From assembly GCF_040253635.1 (NCBI RefSeq), contig NZ_JBEJGX010000003.1, forward strand, positions 1,178,001-1,242,000: a stretch of 64,000 nt of DNA, written 5' to 3'. Under the pieces are notes generated by a model, which did not search any database, had not been told where the DNA came from, and was given only the letters and a program-made list of their open reading frames with translations. This stretch comes from Streptomyces sp. Edi2 (GTDB lineage Bacteria > Actinomycetota > Actinomycetes > Streptomycetales > Streptomycetaceae). The translations under genes and the position numbers were made by a program. Of this stretch, positions 42,858-53,195 are shown in pieces. Within the stretch, counting starts at the first letter, position 1. Every line of letters begins with the position of its first letter.

Positions 42858-42896
42858 GTAACGACGGGTGATCACTCGACGTGACACCGGGTTAAC
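42858..42896 (+). promoter_or_regulatory. Possible GlnR box
   Basis: GTGAC-ACCGGG-TTAAC at 42881-42896 follows the GlnR half-site rule (GTnAC-n6-GAAAC) except that GAAAC is TTAAC; a further GTAAC lies 23 bp upstream at 42858. It is 50 bp before the nitrate reductase start, and nasA-type genes are known GlnR targets in Streptomyces coelicolor. Confidence 0.4.
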
Positions 42897-42945
42897 GGGC
42901 GATTCCTACCGTGGACGGAGCATCCGACCACGAAGGGGACCACCC

Positions 42946-45900
42946 GTGACCGCACCGGAACCGCCGGCCGAAAGCATCACGCAGGTGCGGACGGCATGCT
43001 CGTACTGCGGCGTCGGCTGCGGGATCGTGCTGGATGTGGCGACGGGTCCGGACGGACGGCGGACGGTCCGCAAGGCGGCCGGTGACAAGGCCCACCCGGC
43101 GAACGGCGGGCGGCTGTGCACCAAGGGCGCGACCAGCGCCGAACTGCTCGCCGCGCCGGGGCGGCTGTCGACCGCCCTGGTGCGCGCGGACCGCGGCGAC
43201 GAACCGGCGGCCGAGGCGATGGACACGGCGATCAAGCAGACCGCCGGGCGGCTGCGCGAGATCGTCGACGAGCACGGACCGGACGCCCTCGCCCTCTACG
43301 TCTCCGGGCAGATGACCCTGGAGGCGCAGTACTTGGCGAACAAGCTCGCCAAGGGCTTCGTCCGCACCCGGCACATCGAGTCCAACTCGCGGCTGTGCAT
43401 GGCGAGCGCGGGCAGCGGCTACAAGCTGTCGCTGGGCGCGGACGGCCCGCCCGGCTCGTACCAGGACTTCGAGCACGCCGACGTCTTCTTCGTCATCGGC
43501 TCGAACATGGCCGACTGCCATCCGATCCTCTTCCTGCGGATGCGGGAGAGGGTGAAGGCGGGCGCCAAGCTGATCGTGGTCGATCCCCGGCGCACCGCCA
43601 CCGCCGCCAAGGCCGATCTGTTCCTGCAGATCGCGCCGGGTACCGATCTGGCACTGCTCAACGGCCTGCTGCACCTGCTGGTCGAAAGCGGCGCCATCGA
43701 CAAGGAGTTCATCGCCGAGCACACCGAGGGCTGGGAGGCGATGCCGGACTTCCTGCGGGACTATCCGCCCTCGGTGGTCTCGGAGGTCACCGGGATACCG
43801 GAGGCGGACCTGCGCCGGGCCGCCGAGTGGATCGGCGCGGCGGGCGACTGGATGAGCTGCTGGACCATGGGCCTGAACCAGAGCACCCACGGCACCTGGA
43901 ACACCAACGCACTGATCAACCTGCATCTGGCAACCGGCGCGATCTGCCGCCCCGGCAGCGGCCCCTTCTCGCTCACCGGCCAGCCCAATGCGATGGGCGG
44001 CCGCGAGATGGGCTACATGGGCCCGGGCCTGCCCGGCCAGCGCTCGACGCTGGTGGACGGGGACCGGGCCTTCACCGAAGAGCTCTGGGGTCTGGAGGCG
44101 GGGACCCTGCGCGCTGACGATCCCGGCCGGGGGACCGTCGAGATGTTCCGGAAGATGGCGGACGGGGACATCAAGGCGTGCTGGATCATCTGCACCAACC
44201 CCGTGGCCTCGGTCGCCAACCGCCGGACGGTCATCGAGGGGCTGGAGGCGGCCGAGTTCGTCGTCTCGCAGGACGTCTTCGCGGAGACCGAGACCCATGC
44301 GTACGCCGATGTGGTGCTGCCGGCCGCCATGTGGGCCGAGTCCGAGGGCGTGATGGTCAACTCGGAGCGCAATCTGACGCTGGTGCGGCAGGCCGCCGAC
44401 GCTCCCGGCGAGGCCTGGCCGGACTGGCGGATCATCGCCCGGATCGCCTGCGAGATGGGCTACGCGGACGCCTTCGGCTATGAGAGCGCGGAGGAGATAT
44501 TCGAGGAGATCAAGCGCGCCTGGAACCCGCGGACCGGCTATGACCTGCGCGGGGTGAGCTATGAGCGGCTGCGGCACACCCCCGTGCAGTGGCCGAGTGC
44601 GGCCGCCGACGGGCCCGACCGCAATCCGGTGCGCTACCTCAACGACGGCAGCAGCCAGACCCTTCGGGAGCGTCCTGACGGCACCCGCCCCCGGCTGTCC
44701 TTCCCCACCGCAAGCGGCCGGGCCGCCTTCTTCGCCCGTCCGCACCTTCCGGCGGCCGAGCTGCCCGACGACGACTTCCCGTATGTGCTGAACACCGGGC
44801 GGCTGCCGCACCAGTGGCACACGCTGACCAAGACCGGCAAGGTCGCCAAGCTGAACAAGCTCAACCCCGGCCCCTTCGTGGAGCTCCATCCGGACGATGC
44901 CCGGGCGCTGGGCCTCGCGGAGGGCGACACCGTCGAGGTCGCCTCGCGGCGCGGCCGGGCGGTGCTGCCCGCCGTGCTGACCGACCGGGTACGGCCCGGG
45001 AACTGCTTTGCGCCGTTCCACTGGAACGATCTGTTCGGCGAGTACCTCAGCGTCAACGCGGTCACCCATGACGCGGTCGATCCGGTCTCCTTCCAGCCCG
45101 AGTTCAAGGTGTGCGCGGTGTCGTTGGCCAGGGTGGCGGGCGAGGCGGGACCCGGGCAGGGCGGGGCGGGCACGGCGCATACGGGCGGCGCGCCCGGGGA
45201 CGGTGCGGACCGGGACGCCCGTACGGGCCAGGACTCCCGTACGGCCCAGGGCCCCGGCGCGGGCCGGCACCCGGACGCCCAGAGGGCGGTGGCGGTGCTG
45301 TCCGACGTGTTCCAGCTCGCCGGCTCCGCCCCGCCGGTGCTGGCCGACCACGAACGCCGCTACCTGTCCGGCTTCCTCGCCGGGCTGGGCTCCGGTACCG
45401 CTGCCGGCACGCCCGTCCTGCCCTCCCACGCCCCCTTCGCTCCGGAGAGCGCACTGTGGGTCAACGGCGTGCTGGCCGGGATGTTCTCGCGGGCGCCGGA
45501 CACCCGCCCTGCGACGGCGGCGAGCCCTGCGGACGCCGCAGAGGGGGCCGGTGCCCCGCCCGCCCGTACGGTCCTGGTCCTGTGGGCCTCGCAGACCGGC
45601 AACGCGGAGGAGGCCGCCGCCGACACGGCCCGGCGGCTGCAGGGCAGCGGGCGGGACGCGACGCTGCTGAGCATGGCCGACAGCGCACCGGCCACCCTGC
45701 TCCGCGGCACCGATCTGCTCCTGGTCACCAGCACCTTCGGCGACGGCGACGCCCCCGACAACGGGGCGGGATTCTGGGAGACCCTGAACGCGCCGGACAG
45801 CCCGCGTCTGGACGGTGTGCGCTACTCCGTCCTCGCGCTGGGCGATTCCTCGTACGACGACTTCTGCGGCCACGGCCGCCGCCTCGACGCCCGGCTCGCC

Positions 45901-47232
45901 GAGCTGGGCGCGGAGCGGCTGGCGCCGCGCACGGACTGCGAACCGGACTACGAGGAGCCGGCGGAGCAGTGGCTCGACCAGGTCCTCACGGCCCTGGGGC
46001 CCGGCGCGGAGCCGGGCGAAGAGACGGACACCGGCGCCGCCGGGGCCCCGGCCACCACGGCGCCCACCCCGGAGGCCGCCCCGGCTCCCGCCGCCCCGGC
46101 CCGCCCCTCCAAGGCCGCGCCCGCCACCGTCCGCCTCGTCGGCAATCAGCTGCTCAGCCGCTCCGGGGCCACCAAGGAGGTGCGGCAGTTCACCTTCGAC
46201 ACCCGTGGCGGCGACGGTCCGCCCCTGGAGTACGAGGTCGGCGACGCGCTCGGTGTGCTGCCGCGGAACTGCCCGGACCTCGTCGCGGAGTGGCTTGCGG
46301 TCACCGGCCTCGATCCCGCCGCCGGCGTCGACCTCGCGGGCCTCGGCACGATGCCGCTGGGCGAGGCCCTGCACCGGCATCTCGATATCGCCCGGATCAC
46401 CCCCGGGCTCCTCCGGCTGATCACCGAACGCACCGGTGACCGGGTCCTCAAGAAACTGCTGCGGCCCGACAACAAGGGCGAGCTGGCCCAGTGGGCCTGG
46501 AGCCGGCAGGCCGTCGACGTGCTCGCCGAACACCCGGTGCGGGCCGGTGCGGCGGAGTGGGCGGGCGTCCTCACCCGCCTGCAGCCGCGGCTGTACTCCA
46601 TCTCGTCGAGTCCGCTGACCGATCCCGCCCTGGTCCGGCTGACGGTCTCCGTGGTCCGCTACGAAAACCGTCAGGGCCGCCCGCGGAAGGGCGTCGCCTC
46701 CACCTTTCTGGCCGATGCCGAGCCCGGGTGCCCGGTGCCGGTGTTCGTCCAGCGCGCCGCCCACTTCCGGCCGCCGGCCGATCCGGCCACTCCGATGGTG
46801 ATGGTGGGCCCCGGCACCGGTGTCGCGCCCTTCCTCGGCTTCCTCGACGAGCGGCAGGCCCGCGGCCACCGCGCACCCAACTGGCTCTTCTTCGGCGAGC
46901 AGCGCAAGGCCACGGACTTCTACCACGAGGAGGCACTGGGCCAACTGCGCCGCGACGGGCTGCTCACCCGCCTGGACACCGCCTTCTCCCGCGATCAGCG
47001 CGCCAAGGTCTACGTCCAGGACCGGATGCGCGAACACGGCGCCCAGCTGTGGTCCTGGCTCCAGGACGGCGCCCATTTCTATGTGTGCGGCGATGCCTCC
47101 CGGATGGCCAAGGACGTCGACCGGGCACTGCGCGACATCGCCGTCGCCCACGGCGGCCTGGCGGAGGAGGCGGCGGCCGGCTACGTCAAGCAGCTCGCGG
47201 CGGAGAAGCGCTACGTCCGCGACGTGTACTGA
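42946..47232 (+). CDS. Assimilatory nitrate reductase fused to a CysJ-like flavoprotein
   Basis: A 1,428-residue single chain that should reduce nitrate to nitrite using NAD(P)H. N-terminal catalytic part: [4Fe-4S] motif CSYCGVGCG, molybdopterin-binding [16 protein letters not shown] and [10 protein letters not shown], then a Molydop-binding beta-barrel ending about residue 730. After a disordered Gly/Ala/Asp linker come a flavodoxin domain ([18 protein letters not shown], about 880-1020) and an NADPH-cytochrome-reductase-like FAD/NAD module ([32 protein letters not shown]). Such fusions need no separate electron donor. GTG at 42946 is the start; the in-frame upstream ORF is not credible. Confidence 0.9.
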   Translation: MTAPEPPAESITQVRTACSYCGVGCGIVLDVATGPDGRRTVRKAAGDKAHPANGGRLCTKGATSAELLAAPGRLSTALVRADRGDEPAAEAMDTAIKQTAGRLREIVDEHGPDALALYVSGQMTLEAQYLANKLAKGFVRTRHIESNSRLCMASAGSGYKLSLGADGPPGSYQDFEHADVFFVIGSNMADCHPILFLRMRERVKAGAKLIVVDPRRTATAAKADLFLQIAPGTDLALLNGLLHLLVESGAIDKEFIAEHTEGWEAMPDFLRDYPPSVVSEVTGIPEADLRRAAEWIGAAGDWMSCWTMGLNQSTHGTWNTNALINLHLATGAICRPGSGPFSLTGQPNAMGGREMGYMGPGLPGQRSTLVDGDRAFTEELWGLEAGTLRADDPGRGTVEMFRKMADGDIKACWIICTNPVASVANRRTVIEGLEAAEFVVSQDVFAETETHAYADVVLPAAMWAESEGVMVNSERNLTLVRQAADAPGEAWPDWRIIARIACEMGYADAFGYESAEEIFEEIKRAWNPRTGYDLRGVSYERLRHTPVQWPSAAADGPDRNPVRYLNDGSSQTLRERPDGTRPRLSFPTASGRAAFFARPHLPAAELPDDDFPYVLNTGRLPHQWHTLTKTGKVAKLNKLNPGPFVELHPDDARALGLAEGDTVEVASRRGRAVLPAVLTDRVRPGNCFAPFHWNDLFGEYLSVNAVTHDAVDPVSFQPEFKVCAVSLARVAGEAGPGQGGAGTAHTGGAPGDGADRDARTGQDSRTAQGPGAGRHPDAQRAVAVLSDVFQLAGSAPPVLADHERRYLSGFLAGLGSGTAAGTPVLPSHAPFAPESALWVNGVLAGMFSRAPDTRPATAASPADAAEGAGAPPARTVLVLWASQTGNAEEAAADTARRLQGSGRDATLLSMADSAPATLLRGTDLLLVTSTFGDGDAPDNGAGFWETLNAPDSPRLDGVRYSVLALGDSSYDDFCGHGRRLDARLAELGAERLAPRTDCEPDYEEPAEQWLDQVLTALGPGAEPGEETDTGAAGAPATTAPTPEAAPAPAAPARPSKAAPATVRLVGNQLLSRSGATKEVRQFTFDTRGGDGPPLEYEVGDALGVLPRNCPDLVAEWLAVTGLDPAAGVDLAGLGTMPLGEALHRHLDIARITPGLLRLITERTGDRVLKKLLRPDNKGELAQWAWSRQAVDVLAEHPVRAGAAEWAGVLTRLQPRLYSISSSPLTDPALVRLTVSVVRYENRQGRPRKGVASTFLADAEPGCPVPVFVQRAAHFRPPADPATPMVMVGPGTGVAPFLGFLDERQARGHRAPNWLFFGEQRKATDFYHEEALGQLRRDGLLTRLDTAFSRDQRAKVYVQDRMREHGAQLWSWLQDGAHFYVCGDASRMAKDVDRALRDIAVAHGGLAEEAAAGYVKQLAAEKRYVRDVY

Positions 47233-47413
47233 CGCGTACCGAGGCATCCGCCGGGCAGGCCGGGGCACACGCCTGGTGTCCGTTCACCTCATGGACTGCA
47301 CGAACCACCTCCTCACCCCGTGGACGGAGGGCTTCACCACCCTGCCCGCGGATTTGATCCTGAACGGGCCGACCACGTGCGTTGGACGGACGATGGGGAA
47401 GAAGGAGAGCGCC

Positions 47414-47608
47414 ATGACCCTGACGACCGTCCACGCCATGACCACCGAACCGACGCCCCAGGGGCCGGAGCCGGTGCCGAGTGACCCGCACCCGGTGCCG
47501 CACGATCCGGCCCCCGCCGAGCCGGAACCGGACGAGCCGGGCCCGGACCCGGAGGAGCCGCCCGGCGCGGAACCGGGCGAGCACCCGGCCCCCGAGCCGC
47601 CCGACTGA
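47414..47608 (+). CDS. Small proline/acid-rich disordered protein
   Basis: A 64-residue peptide beginning [13 protein letters not shown], then almost entirely Pro, Glu, Asp and Gly ([16 protein letters not shown]). The start is fixed by GGAGAGCGCC immediately upstream; the frame shows strong third-position G/C bias, so it is likely expressed. No domain, no signal peptide. It lies between the nitrate reductase and phosphoketolase genes, 47 bp from the latter. A longer relative in composition is at 52625-53065. Function unknown. Confidence 0.5.
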   Translation: MTLTTVHAMTTEPTPQGPEPVPSDPHPVPHDPAPAEPEPDEPGPDPEEPPGAEPGEHPAPEPPD

Positions 47609-47654
47609 ACGGGGGACGGCCCCGGTTGCACGCCACCGTGACAGGGAGATGAGC

Positions 47655-50108
47655 ATGCACGATACGGAGAACTCGGCAGGGGCGGGGACGAGCGGGGACC
47701 CGGCGTCGCCGGGCCCCCTCGACGCCGCCGAGCTGCACCGTCTCGACGCCCACTGGCGGGCCGCCAACTATCTGTCCGCCGGACAGATCTACCTGATGGC
47801 CAATCCGCTGCTGACGGCGCCGCTGCGGCCCGAGCACATCAAACCGCGGCTGCTGGGCCACTGGGGCACCTCACCCGGCCTGAACCTGGTGCACACCCAC
47901 CTCAACCGCGTCATCAGGGCCCGTGAGCTGGACGCCCTGTGCGTGTGGGGGCCGGGGCACGGCGGCCCTGCCGTGGTGGCCAACTCCTGGCTGGACGGCA
48001 CATACTCCGAGACCTACCCGGATGTCACCCGGGACGGCGAGGGCATGGCCCGGCTCTTCCGGCAGTTCTCGTTCCCCGGCGGGGTGCCCAGCCATGTCGC
48101 CCCGGAGACCCCGGGGTCCATCCACGAGGGTGGTGAGCTGGGCTACTCCCTCACCCATGCCTACGGCGCCGCGTTCGACAACCCGGGGCTGTTCGTCGCC
48201 TGTGTGGTCGGTGACGGTGAGGCGGAGACCGGGCCGCTCGCGGCGTCCTGGCACGCCACGAAGTTCCTGGACCCGGTGCACGACGGCGCGGTGCTGCCCG
48301 TGCTGCATCTCAACGGCTACAAGATCGCCAACCCGGCGGTGCTCGCCCGGATCCCGCGGGACGAGCTGGACGCCCTGCTGCGCGGCTACGGCCACGAGCC
48401 GATCCATGTCGAAGGCGACGACCCGGCGACGGTCCATCAGGCGCTGGCCACGGCCATGGACGGGGCACTGGACCGGATCGCCGCCATCCAGCGCCGGGCC
48501 CGTACCGAAGGGGTGACGGAGCGCCCCCGCTGGCCCATGATCGTGCTCCGTACGCCCAAGGGCTGGACCGGTCCGCACGAGGTCGACGGGCAGCCCGTCG
48601 AAGGGACCTGGCGCGCCCACCAGGTACCGCTGCCCGGCGTACGCGACAACACGGGCCATCTGCGGCAGCTGGAGGAGTGGCTGCGGTCGTACCGTCCGCA
48701 GGAGCTGTTCGACGACGAGGGCCGCCCGCGACCTGACGTGCTCGCGTGTGTGCCCGAGGGGTCGCGCCGGCTGGGCGCTTCACCGCACGCCAACGGCGGT
48801 CTGCTGCTGCGCGATCTGCCCGTCCCGCCACTGGAGCGGTATGCGGTGGAGGTCGGCAAGCGCGGCAGCGGACTGCACGAGCCGACCCGGGTGCTGGGCG
48901 GCCTGCTGGCAGCGGTCATGGAGGCCACCGCCGAGCGCCGCGACTTCCGTGTCGTGGGTCCCGACGAGACCGCGTCGAACCGCCTGGAAGCGCTCTACGA
49001 CACCACCGGCAAGGCCTGGCAGGCCGCCACGCTCGACACCGACGAGCACCTTGCGCACGACGGGCGGGTCATGGAAGTGCTCTCCGAGCATCTGTGCCAG
49101 GGCTGGCTGGAGGGCTATCTGCTCACCGGCCGGCACGGGCTCTTCTCCAGCTACGAGGCGTTCGCGCACATCGTCGACTCCATGGTCAACCAGCACATCA
49201 AATGGCTGCGGACGTCGCGCCGGCTGCCCTGGCGGCGCCCCATCGCCTCGCTGAACTACCTGCTGACCTCCCACGTCTGGCGGCAGGACCACAACGGCTT
49301 CTCGCACCAGGACCCCGGCTTCGTCGACCACATCCTCAACAAGAGCCCGGAGGTGGTCAGGGTCTATCTGCCACCGGACGCCAACACCCTCCTCGCGGTG
49401 GCCGATCATGCGCTGCGCAGCCGCGACTACGTCAATGTGATCGTGGCCGGCAAGCAGCCGGGCTTCGACTGGCTCAGCCTGGACGAGGCCCGCGCCCACT
49501 GCGCGCGCGGCGCCGGTGTCTGGGAGTGGGCGGGCACCGAGGACGGCACCGTCTCCCGAGCTCCCGGCTCCGCTCGGGACGGGGAGACCCCCACCCCCGA
49601 TGTGGTGCTGGCCTGTGCCGGGGACGTGCCGACGCAGGAGACCCTGGCGGCGGCCTCCCTGCTGCGCCGGCATCTGCCGGAGCTGACGGTGCGGGTGGTC
49701 AATGTCGTCGACATGGCCCGGCTGCTGCCGTCCGGAGAGCACCCGCACGGCATGCCCGACCCCGAGTACGACGCCCTGTTCACCCGCGACAAGCCGGTCA
49801 TCTTCGCCTACCACGGCTACCCGTGGCTGATCCACCGGCTCTGCTACCGCCGCGCCGGCCACGCGAATCTGCATGTCCGCGGCTATCGGGAGGAGGGCAC
49901 CACGACCACGCCCTTCGACATGGTCGTGCGCAACGACCTCGACAGGTACCGGCTGGTGATGGATGTGATCGACCGGGTCCCTGGCCTCGGGGTGCGCGCC
50001 GTCGCGGTGCGGCAGGCGATGGCGGACGTCCGTACCCGCCACCACGCCTGGGTACGGGAACACGGCACCGACCTGCCGGAGGTCACCGACTGGAGCTGGG
50101 CGGGCTGA
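47655..50108 (+). CDS. xfp: Xylulose-5-P/fructose-6-P phosphoketolase
   Basis: An 817-residue thiamine-diphosphate enzyme splitting xylulose-5-phosphate or fructose-6-phosphate to acetyl phosphate. Signatures: [43 protein letters not shown] for ThDP, and a C-terminal [13 protein letters not shown]. The ATG at 47655 has AGGGAG six bases upstream; ATG 47649 is too close. About residues 634-648 ([15 protein letters not shown]) are encoded by a palindromic, GC-rich repeat not expected in the family. No acetate kinase gene follows. It may supply acetyl units during sugar overflow. Confidence 0.93.
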   Translation: MHDTENSAGAGTSGDPASPGPLDAAELHRLDAHWRAANYLSAGQIYLMANPLLTAPLRPEHIKPRLLGHWGTSPGLNLVHTHLNRVIRARELDALCVWGPGHGGPAVVANSWLDGTYSETYPDVTRDGEGMARLFRQFSFPGGVPSHVAPETPGSIHEGGELGYSLTHAYGAAFDNPGLFVACVVGDGEAETGPLAASWHATKFLDPVHDGAVLPVLHLNGYKIANPAVLARIPRDELDALLRGYGHEPIHVEGDDPATVHQALATAMDGALDRIAAIQRRARTEGVTERPRWPMIVLRTPKGWTGPHEVDGQPVEGTWRAHQVPLPGVRDNTGHLRQLEEWLRSYRPQELFDDEGRPRPDVLACVPEGSRRLGASPHANGGLLLRDLPVPPLERYAVEVGKRGSGLHEPTRVLGGLLAAVMEATAERRDFRVVGPDETASNRLEALYDTTGKAWQAATLDTDEHLAHDGRVMEVLSEHLCQGWLEGYLLTGRHGLFSSYEAFAHIVDSMVNQHIKWLRTSRRLPWRRPIASLNYLLTSHVWRQDHNGFSHQDPGFVDHILNKSPEVVRVYLPPDANTLLAVADHALRSRDYVNVIVAGKQPGFDWLSLDEARAHCARGAGVWEWAGTEDGTVSRAPGSARDGETPTPDVVLACAGDVPTQETLAAASLLRRHLPELTVRVVNVVDMARLLPSGEHPHGMPDPEYDALFTRDKPVIFAYHGYPWLIHRLCYRRAGHANLHVRGYREEGTTTTPFDMVVRNDLDRYRLVMDVIDRVPGLGVRAVAVRQAMADVRTRHHAWVREHGTDLPEVTDWSWAG
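49554..49598 (+). repeat. Palindromic repeat inserted in the phosphoketolase gene
   Basis: TCCCGAGC (49554-49561) and GCTCGGGA (49572-49579) are exact arms around a 10-base loop, followed by GGGG-AGA-CCCC. I recall very similar dispersed repeats (CCCGGCTCCGCTCGGG...GGGGAGACCCCC) in intergenic regions of many Streptomyces genomes. Here it adds about 15 codons without breaking the frame. Confidence 0.5.
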
Positions 50109-50253
50109 CGGCATCCGGCCGGACGCCCCGCGCAGCGGACCGGGGCGCAGGCGCCGCTGCTCCGGGCGGCACACAGACTCCGCACCGGATAGACCACCCG
50201 GCCTGGCGACGACGATCGCTTCGGCTGTCCAACCGACGACGGGGAGGCCCCGC

Positions 50254-51375
50254 TTGTCCCGGCACGCTGAGACCGCGCATCACTCCACCGGCCGACCGGG
50301 CCGGGAGGAGAGCAAGGACCAGGAGAGCAAGGAGCAGAGGGGCGAGGACCAGGAGGACAGCCGGACCGCGGTCACCGTTTTCGTGGCGCTCGGCGCCAAT
50401 CTGGTGATCGCCCTCGCCAAGCTGCTCGGTGGGCTGTTCGCGGGCTCGCCCGCGCTGCTCTCCGAGGCCGCGCACTCGGTGGCCGACAGCCTCAACGAGA
50501 TCTTCCTGCTCGCCTCTCTCAAGCGCAGCACGCGCGCGCCCGACAGCAAACACCCCTTCGGCTACGGCAAGGAGCGGTACTTCTGGTCCCTGCTCGCCGC
50601 CGTCGGCATCTTCGTCATGGGCGGCTGCTTCTCCGTCTTCCAGGGCATCGAGGCACTGCGCTCGGGCAGCTCGGAGAGCCATACGGGCTATGTCGTCGGC
50701 CTCATCGTGCTGGCGGTCGCGCTGGTCGCCGAGGGCTCCTCGCTGGTCCGCGCCGTGCTGCAGGTGGCCGGCCAGGCGCGGCGGACCGGCCAAAGCATCC
50801 GGGAGGCGATCCGCTCGGCCGACGACCCCGCGTTGCGGACGGTGCTGGCCGAGGACTCGACGGCCTGTTTCGGCGTGTTGCTCGCCATGGCCGGCCTGGG
50901 ACTGCACATGATCACCGGCGAGGTCCGGTGGGAGGCCTGGGCATCCATGCTCATCGGTGCGCTGCTGGTGTTCGTCGCCTACCAGCTCGCCAAGGAGTCG
51001 CGGGGCCAGATCATCGGCGAGGCCGCCGACCCGGCTCTGCGCCGGGCCCTCCTGGAGTTCCTGGAGGAGCAGCCGGAGATCGACACCGTGGCCACCCTGC
51101 TGTCGATGCGGCTGGGGACCCGGTCGACGCTGGTCGCGGCCCGTGTCGATCTCGTCGCCGGCCTGGACAGCGAGGAGGTCGAGGAGGTCCTGGTACGGCT
51201 GAAGAGGACCATCCGCGAGCGATGGCCGATCGCCGACCAGGTCTTCCTGGACGTCACGGACGCCTCGCCGGGGGACCGGGAACGGGCGCGTCAGGAGCGG
51301 CGGCGGCTGGACCAGGCGGTGGACGGCGAGCCCGGGCAGGAATCCGGGCGGGACGGGGCGGCGTGGGAGGGGTGA
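50254..51375 (+). CDS. Cation diffusion facilitator (metal efflux)
   Basis: A 373-residue CDF-type transporter of divalent metals such as zinc, cobalt or manganese. Starts with TTG, supported by GGGGAGG eight bases upstream. After a charged N-terminus (REESKDQESKEQRGEDQED) come six membrane segments. Metal-site pattern SEAAHSVADSLNE is present in TM2; in TM5 the usual His-x3-Asp is replaced by EDSTA, typical of a ZitB-divergent subgroup. The C-terminal cytoplasmic domain (about 270-350) ends in a polar tail. It probably acts as homodimer in metal stress tolerance. Confidence 0.88.
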   Translation: MSRHAETAHHSTGRPGREESKDQESKEQRGEDQEDSRTAVTVFVALGANLVIALAKLLGGLFAGSPALLSEAAHSVADSLNEIFLLASLKRSTRAPDSKHPFGYGKERYFWSLLAAVGIFVMGGCFSVFQGIEALRSGSSESHTGYVVGLIVLAVALVAEGSSLVRAVLQVAGQARRTGQSIREAIRSADDPALRTVLAEDSTACFGVLLAMAGLGLHMITGEVRWEAWASMLIGALLVFVAYQLAKESRGQIIGEAADPALRRALLEFLEEQPEIDTVATLLSMRLGTRSTLVAARVDLVAGLDSEEVEEVLVRLKRTIRERWPIADQVFLDVTDASPGDRERARQERRRLDQAVDGEPGQESGRDGAAWEG

Positions 51376-51391
51376 GGTGCGCCGGACGGGG

Positions 51392-51437
51392 GGTGGTGAG
51401 CGGGGCCCCGCCCAGCGCCGGGCCCCCGCTCACCACC
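51392..51437. terminator. Bidirectional terminator
   Basis: GGTGGTGAGCGGGGCCC and GGGCCCCCGCTCACCACC pair over 17 bp with one bulged G, between the convergent CDF transporter and LigD-polymerase genes. It should stop both transcripts. Confidence 0.8.
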
Positions 51438-51448
51438 GCTTCGTCCGC

Positions 51449-52405
51449 TCACCGCAACGCGTTCAGCCGCCGTCGTGCCGGATTCAGCGAACGCCCGCGG
51501 GCCGGCACCCCGGACCACGGCCGTGACCCCGCCTGTTCCAGAACCCCGGCGACATCCTTCAACGACCAGCTCTGCGCCGTGAGTTGCGGGTCGTCGAGCT
51601 GCTTCCGGCTGATCGGCGCGGCGACCGGGGCGCCCGGCCGGGGCCGCAGCGACCAAGGGGCGACGGCCGTCTGTGCATAGGCGTTGCGCTGCACATCGAG
51701 GTAGAGCCGGTCGCCGCGCGACTTCTTGCGTACGGCGGTGGTCAGCCGGTCCGGATGGCGCTCCGCCAGCACCTGCGCCACCTCCTGGGCGAAGCCGCGT
51801 ACCGCGTCGAAGTCACCGGTGCCGTCCAGCGGGACCGTGATGTGCAGCCCCTTCGAGCCGGTGGTCATCAGGAAGGACGGGAGGCCGAGCTCATCGAGCA
51901 GCGCGCAGAGCTGCCGCGCCGCCTCCCGTACGGCCTCGAAGTCCGGGCCCGGCGGGTCCAGATCGAACACCAGCCGGTCCGGGTGGTCGGGCCGGGCGGC
52001 ACGCGACAGCCAGCGGTGAAAGGTGAGACATGCCTGGTCGGCGAGGAAGAGGAGGGTCGCCTTGTCGTCGCAGACGGTATGGGTGACGCTACCGCCCTCC
52101 TTGGTGACCCGCGCCCGCCGGATCCAGTCGGGGTAGTGGTCCGGGGTGTCCTTCTGCATGAACTGCGGGCCACCCAGCCCCTCCGGAAGCCGCTCCAGCA
52201 TCAGTGGCCGTCCGCGCAGTTGCGGGAGCATGGATGCGGCCACCCGGCGGTAGTAGCCGACGACATCGGCCTTGGTCAGGCCGTCGTCGGGAAACAGCAC
52301 CTTGTCCGGACGGTGGACCTCCACCGTGCGGCGGCCCGCACGCACTGTGTCCGTGGCCGTCCTAGCGGCCGTTTTCGCGTGTGTGCCGGGGCCCGTGGCG
52401 TTCAT
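51449..52405 (-). CDS. ligD: Non-homologous end-joining LigD polymerase domain protein
   Basis: A 318-residue stand-alone LigD-type primase-polymerase that adds ribonucleotides or deoxynucleotides to DNA ends during end joining. Conserved parts: VEVHRPDKVLFPDDGLTKADV, the catalytic acid pair in LVFDLDPPGPDFEAV, the GSKGLHITVPL histidine, and RLYLDVQRNAYAQT with the third acid. No ligase or phosphoesterase domain follows, so the ligase is elsewhere, as often in Streptomyces. Ku lies 3.6 kb to the right on the other strand. Start ATG 52405; the 219 bp upstream hold a 26-bp direct repeat. Confidence 0.9.
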   Translation of the reverse strand: MNATGPGTHAKTAARTATDTVRAGRRTVEVHRPDKVLFPDDGLTKADVVGYYRRVAASMLPQLRGRPLMLERLPEGLGGPQFMQKDTPDHYPDWIRRARVTKEGGSVTHTVCDDKATLLFLADQACLTFHRWLSRAARPDHPDRLVFDLDPPGPDFEAVREAARQLCALLDELGLPSFLMTTGSKGLHITVPLDGTGDFDAVRGFAQEVAQVLAERHPDRLTTAVRKKSRGDRLYLDVQRNAYAQTAVAPWSLRPRPGAPVAAPISRKQLDDPQLTAQSWSLKDVAGVLEQAGSRPWSGVPARGRSLNPARRRLNALR

Positions 52406-52544
52406 GCGGCGGGGTTACCCGCTCCCCGTCGTCGTACGCTCGCGCGTCCGGGTGACGGGGTGCGCGGCGCTGCGCCCGTCCGCCTCCCGTCTGGCCGAGT
52501 GGCCCCCGCCGTCGCAGAGTGGGGACGTACGCCGGGCAGCCGGG

Positions 52545-52599
52545 TTCGTGGGGAGCACTTCGCATGGTCGCCATTCGTGGGGAGCGCTGCGCATGGTCG
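52545..52599. repeat. 26-bp direct repeat upstream of ligD-like gene
   Basis: TTCGTGGGGAGC-n2-TTCGCATGG-like units occur at 52545-52570 and 52574-52599 (24 of 26 positions identical, period 29 bp), in the divergent gap between the LigD polymerase gene and the proline-rich ORF. Two face-aligned sites suggest a regulator binding pair. Confidence 0.6.
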
Positions 52600-52624
52600 G
52601 CGCAGGACCGGCAAGGAGACCAGC

Positions 52625-53065
52625 ATGCCGCACGGAGCGCGCGTAAGGCGCTCGGCCGCCGAGGAAGCGACGCGTGAGGAGCACATGACAGTGCGACAGC
52701 CACCAGGACCGCCAGGGCCCGGCCATCCGGATCCGGTGCCGCCCACACCGGGTCCGGGACCCGGCCCGCCCGGCCCCACGCCGGGCCCGGCGCCCGGCCC
52801 CGTCCCCGCCCCGGGCCCCGATCCGGTGCCCCCGCCGGTGCCGGCGCCCGAACCGGACCCGGTCCCGCCCCACCCCGCACCACCGACACCGGGACCGGAG
52901 CCGGGCCCCGCGCCCGATCCGGTGCCCGCGCCGGGCACCGGCACGGCGGGAACCGGCACGGCGGGCACCGACGCGGCGGCCGGACCACCGCGCCATCGAA
53001 CTGACCGGCACCCGCCCGGCACAGCCATGAGCCCGTGGAGCTGCCGCCCCGTGGACTGCGAGTGA
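52625..53065 (+). CDS. Proline-rich disordered protein
   Basis: A 146-residue ORF. After a short basic N-terminus (HGARVRRSAAEEATREEH) the middle is a long run of Pro-Gly, Pro-Ala and Asp-Pro-Val units (GPDPVPPPVPAPEPDPVPP), then AGTGTAGTDAAAG and a C-terminal SPWSCRPVDCE with two cysteines. AAGGAGACC precedes ATG 52625; ATG 52685, also with GAGGAG, is possible. Codon third positions are nearly all G/C. No domain is recognised; the minus strand is also open, so the coding assignment is only moderate. Confidence 0.42.
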   Translation: MPHGARVRRSAAEEATREEHMTVRQPPGPPGPGHPDPVPPTPGPGPGPPGPTPGPAPGPVPAPGPDPVPPPVPAPEPDPVPPHPAPPTPGPEPGPAPDPVPAPGTGTAGTGTAGTDAAAGPPRHRTDRHPPGTAMSPWSCRPVDCE

Positions 53066-53195
53066 GTCCCGTGAACGCCGACCCGTCGGCCGCCGGCCCG
53101 TAAACCGCTCCGCCACCAGGGCCGAGCAGGGAGAACGCCGGAAGACCTGACGAGGCGCTACCGGCATTCCCGTACGAGATCGTTAGGCTCGGCAG

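Noticed and set aside
42892..47268. 1,458-codon minus-strand frame opposite the nitrate reductase
   Set aside because: A mirror of the real gene: its composition is low-complexity Arg/Gly/Leu and no motif is present, while the plus strand has complete nitrate reductase and flavoprotein motifs.
52402..53167. Minus-strand glycine/arginine-rich ORFs opposite the proline-rich protein
   Set aside because: They lack ribosome binding sites and are explained by reading Pro-rich codons in reverse; the plus-strand frame has a proper start and better codon bias.
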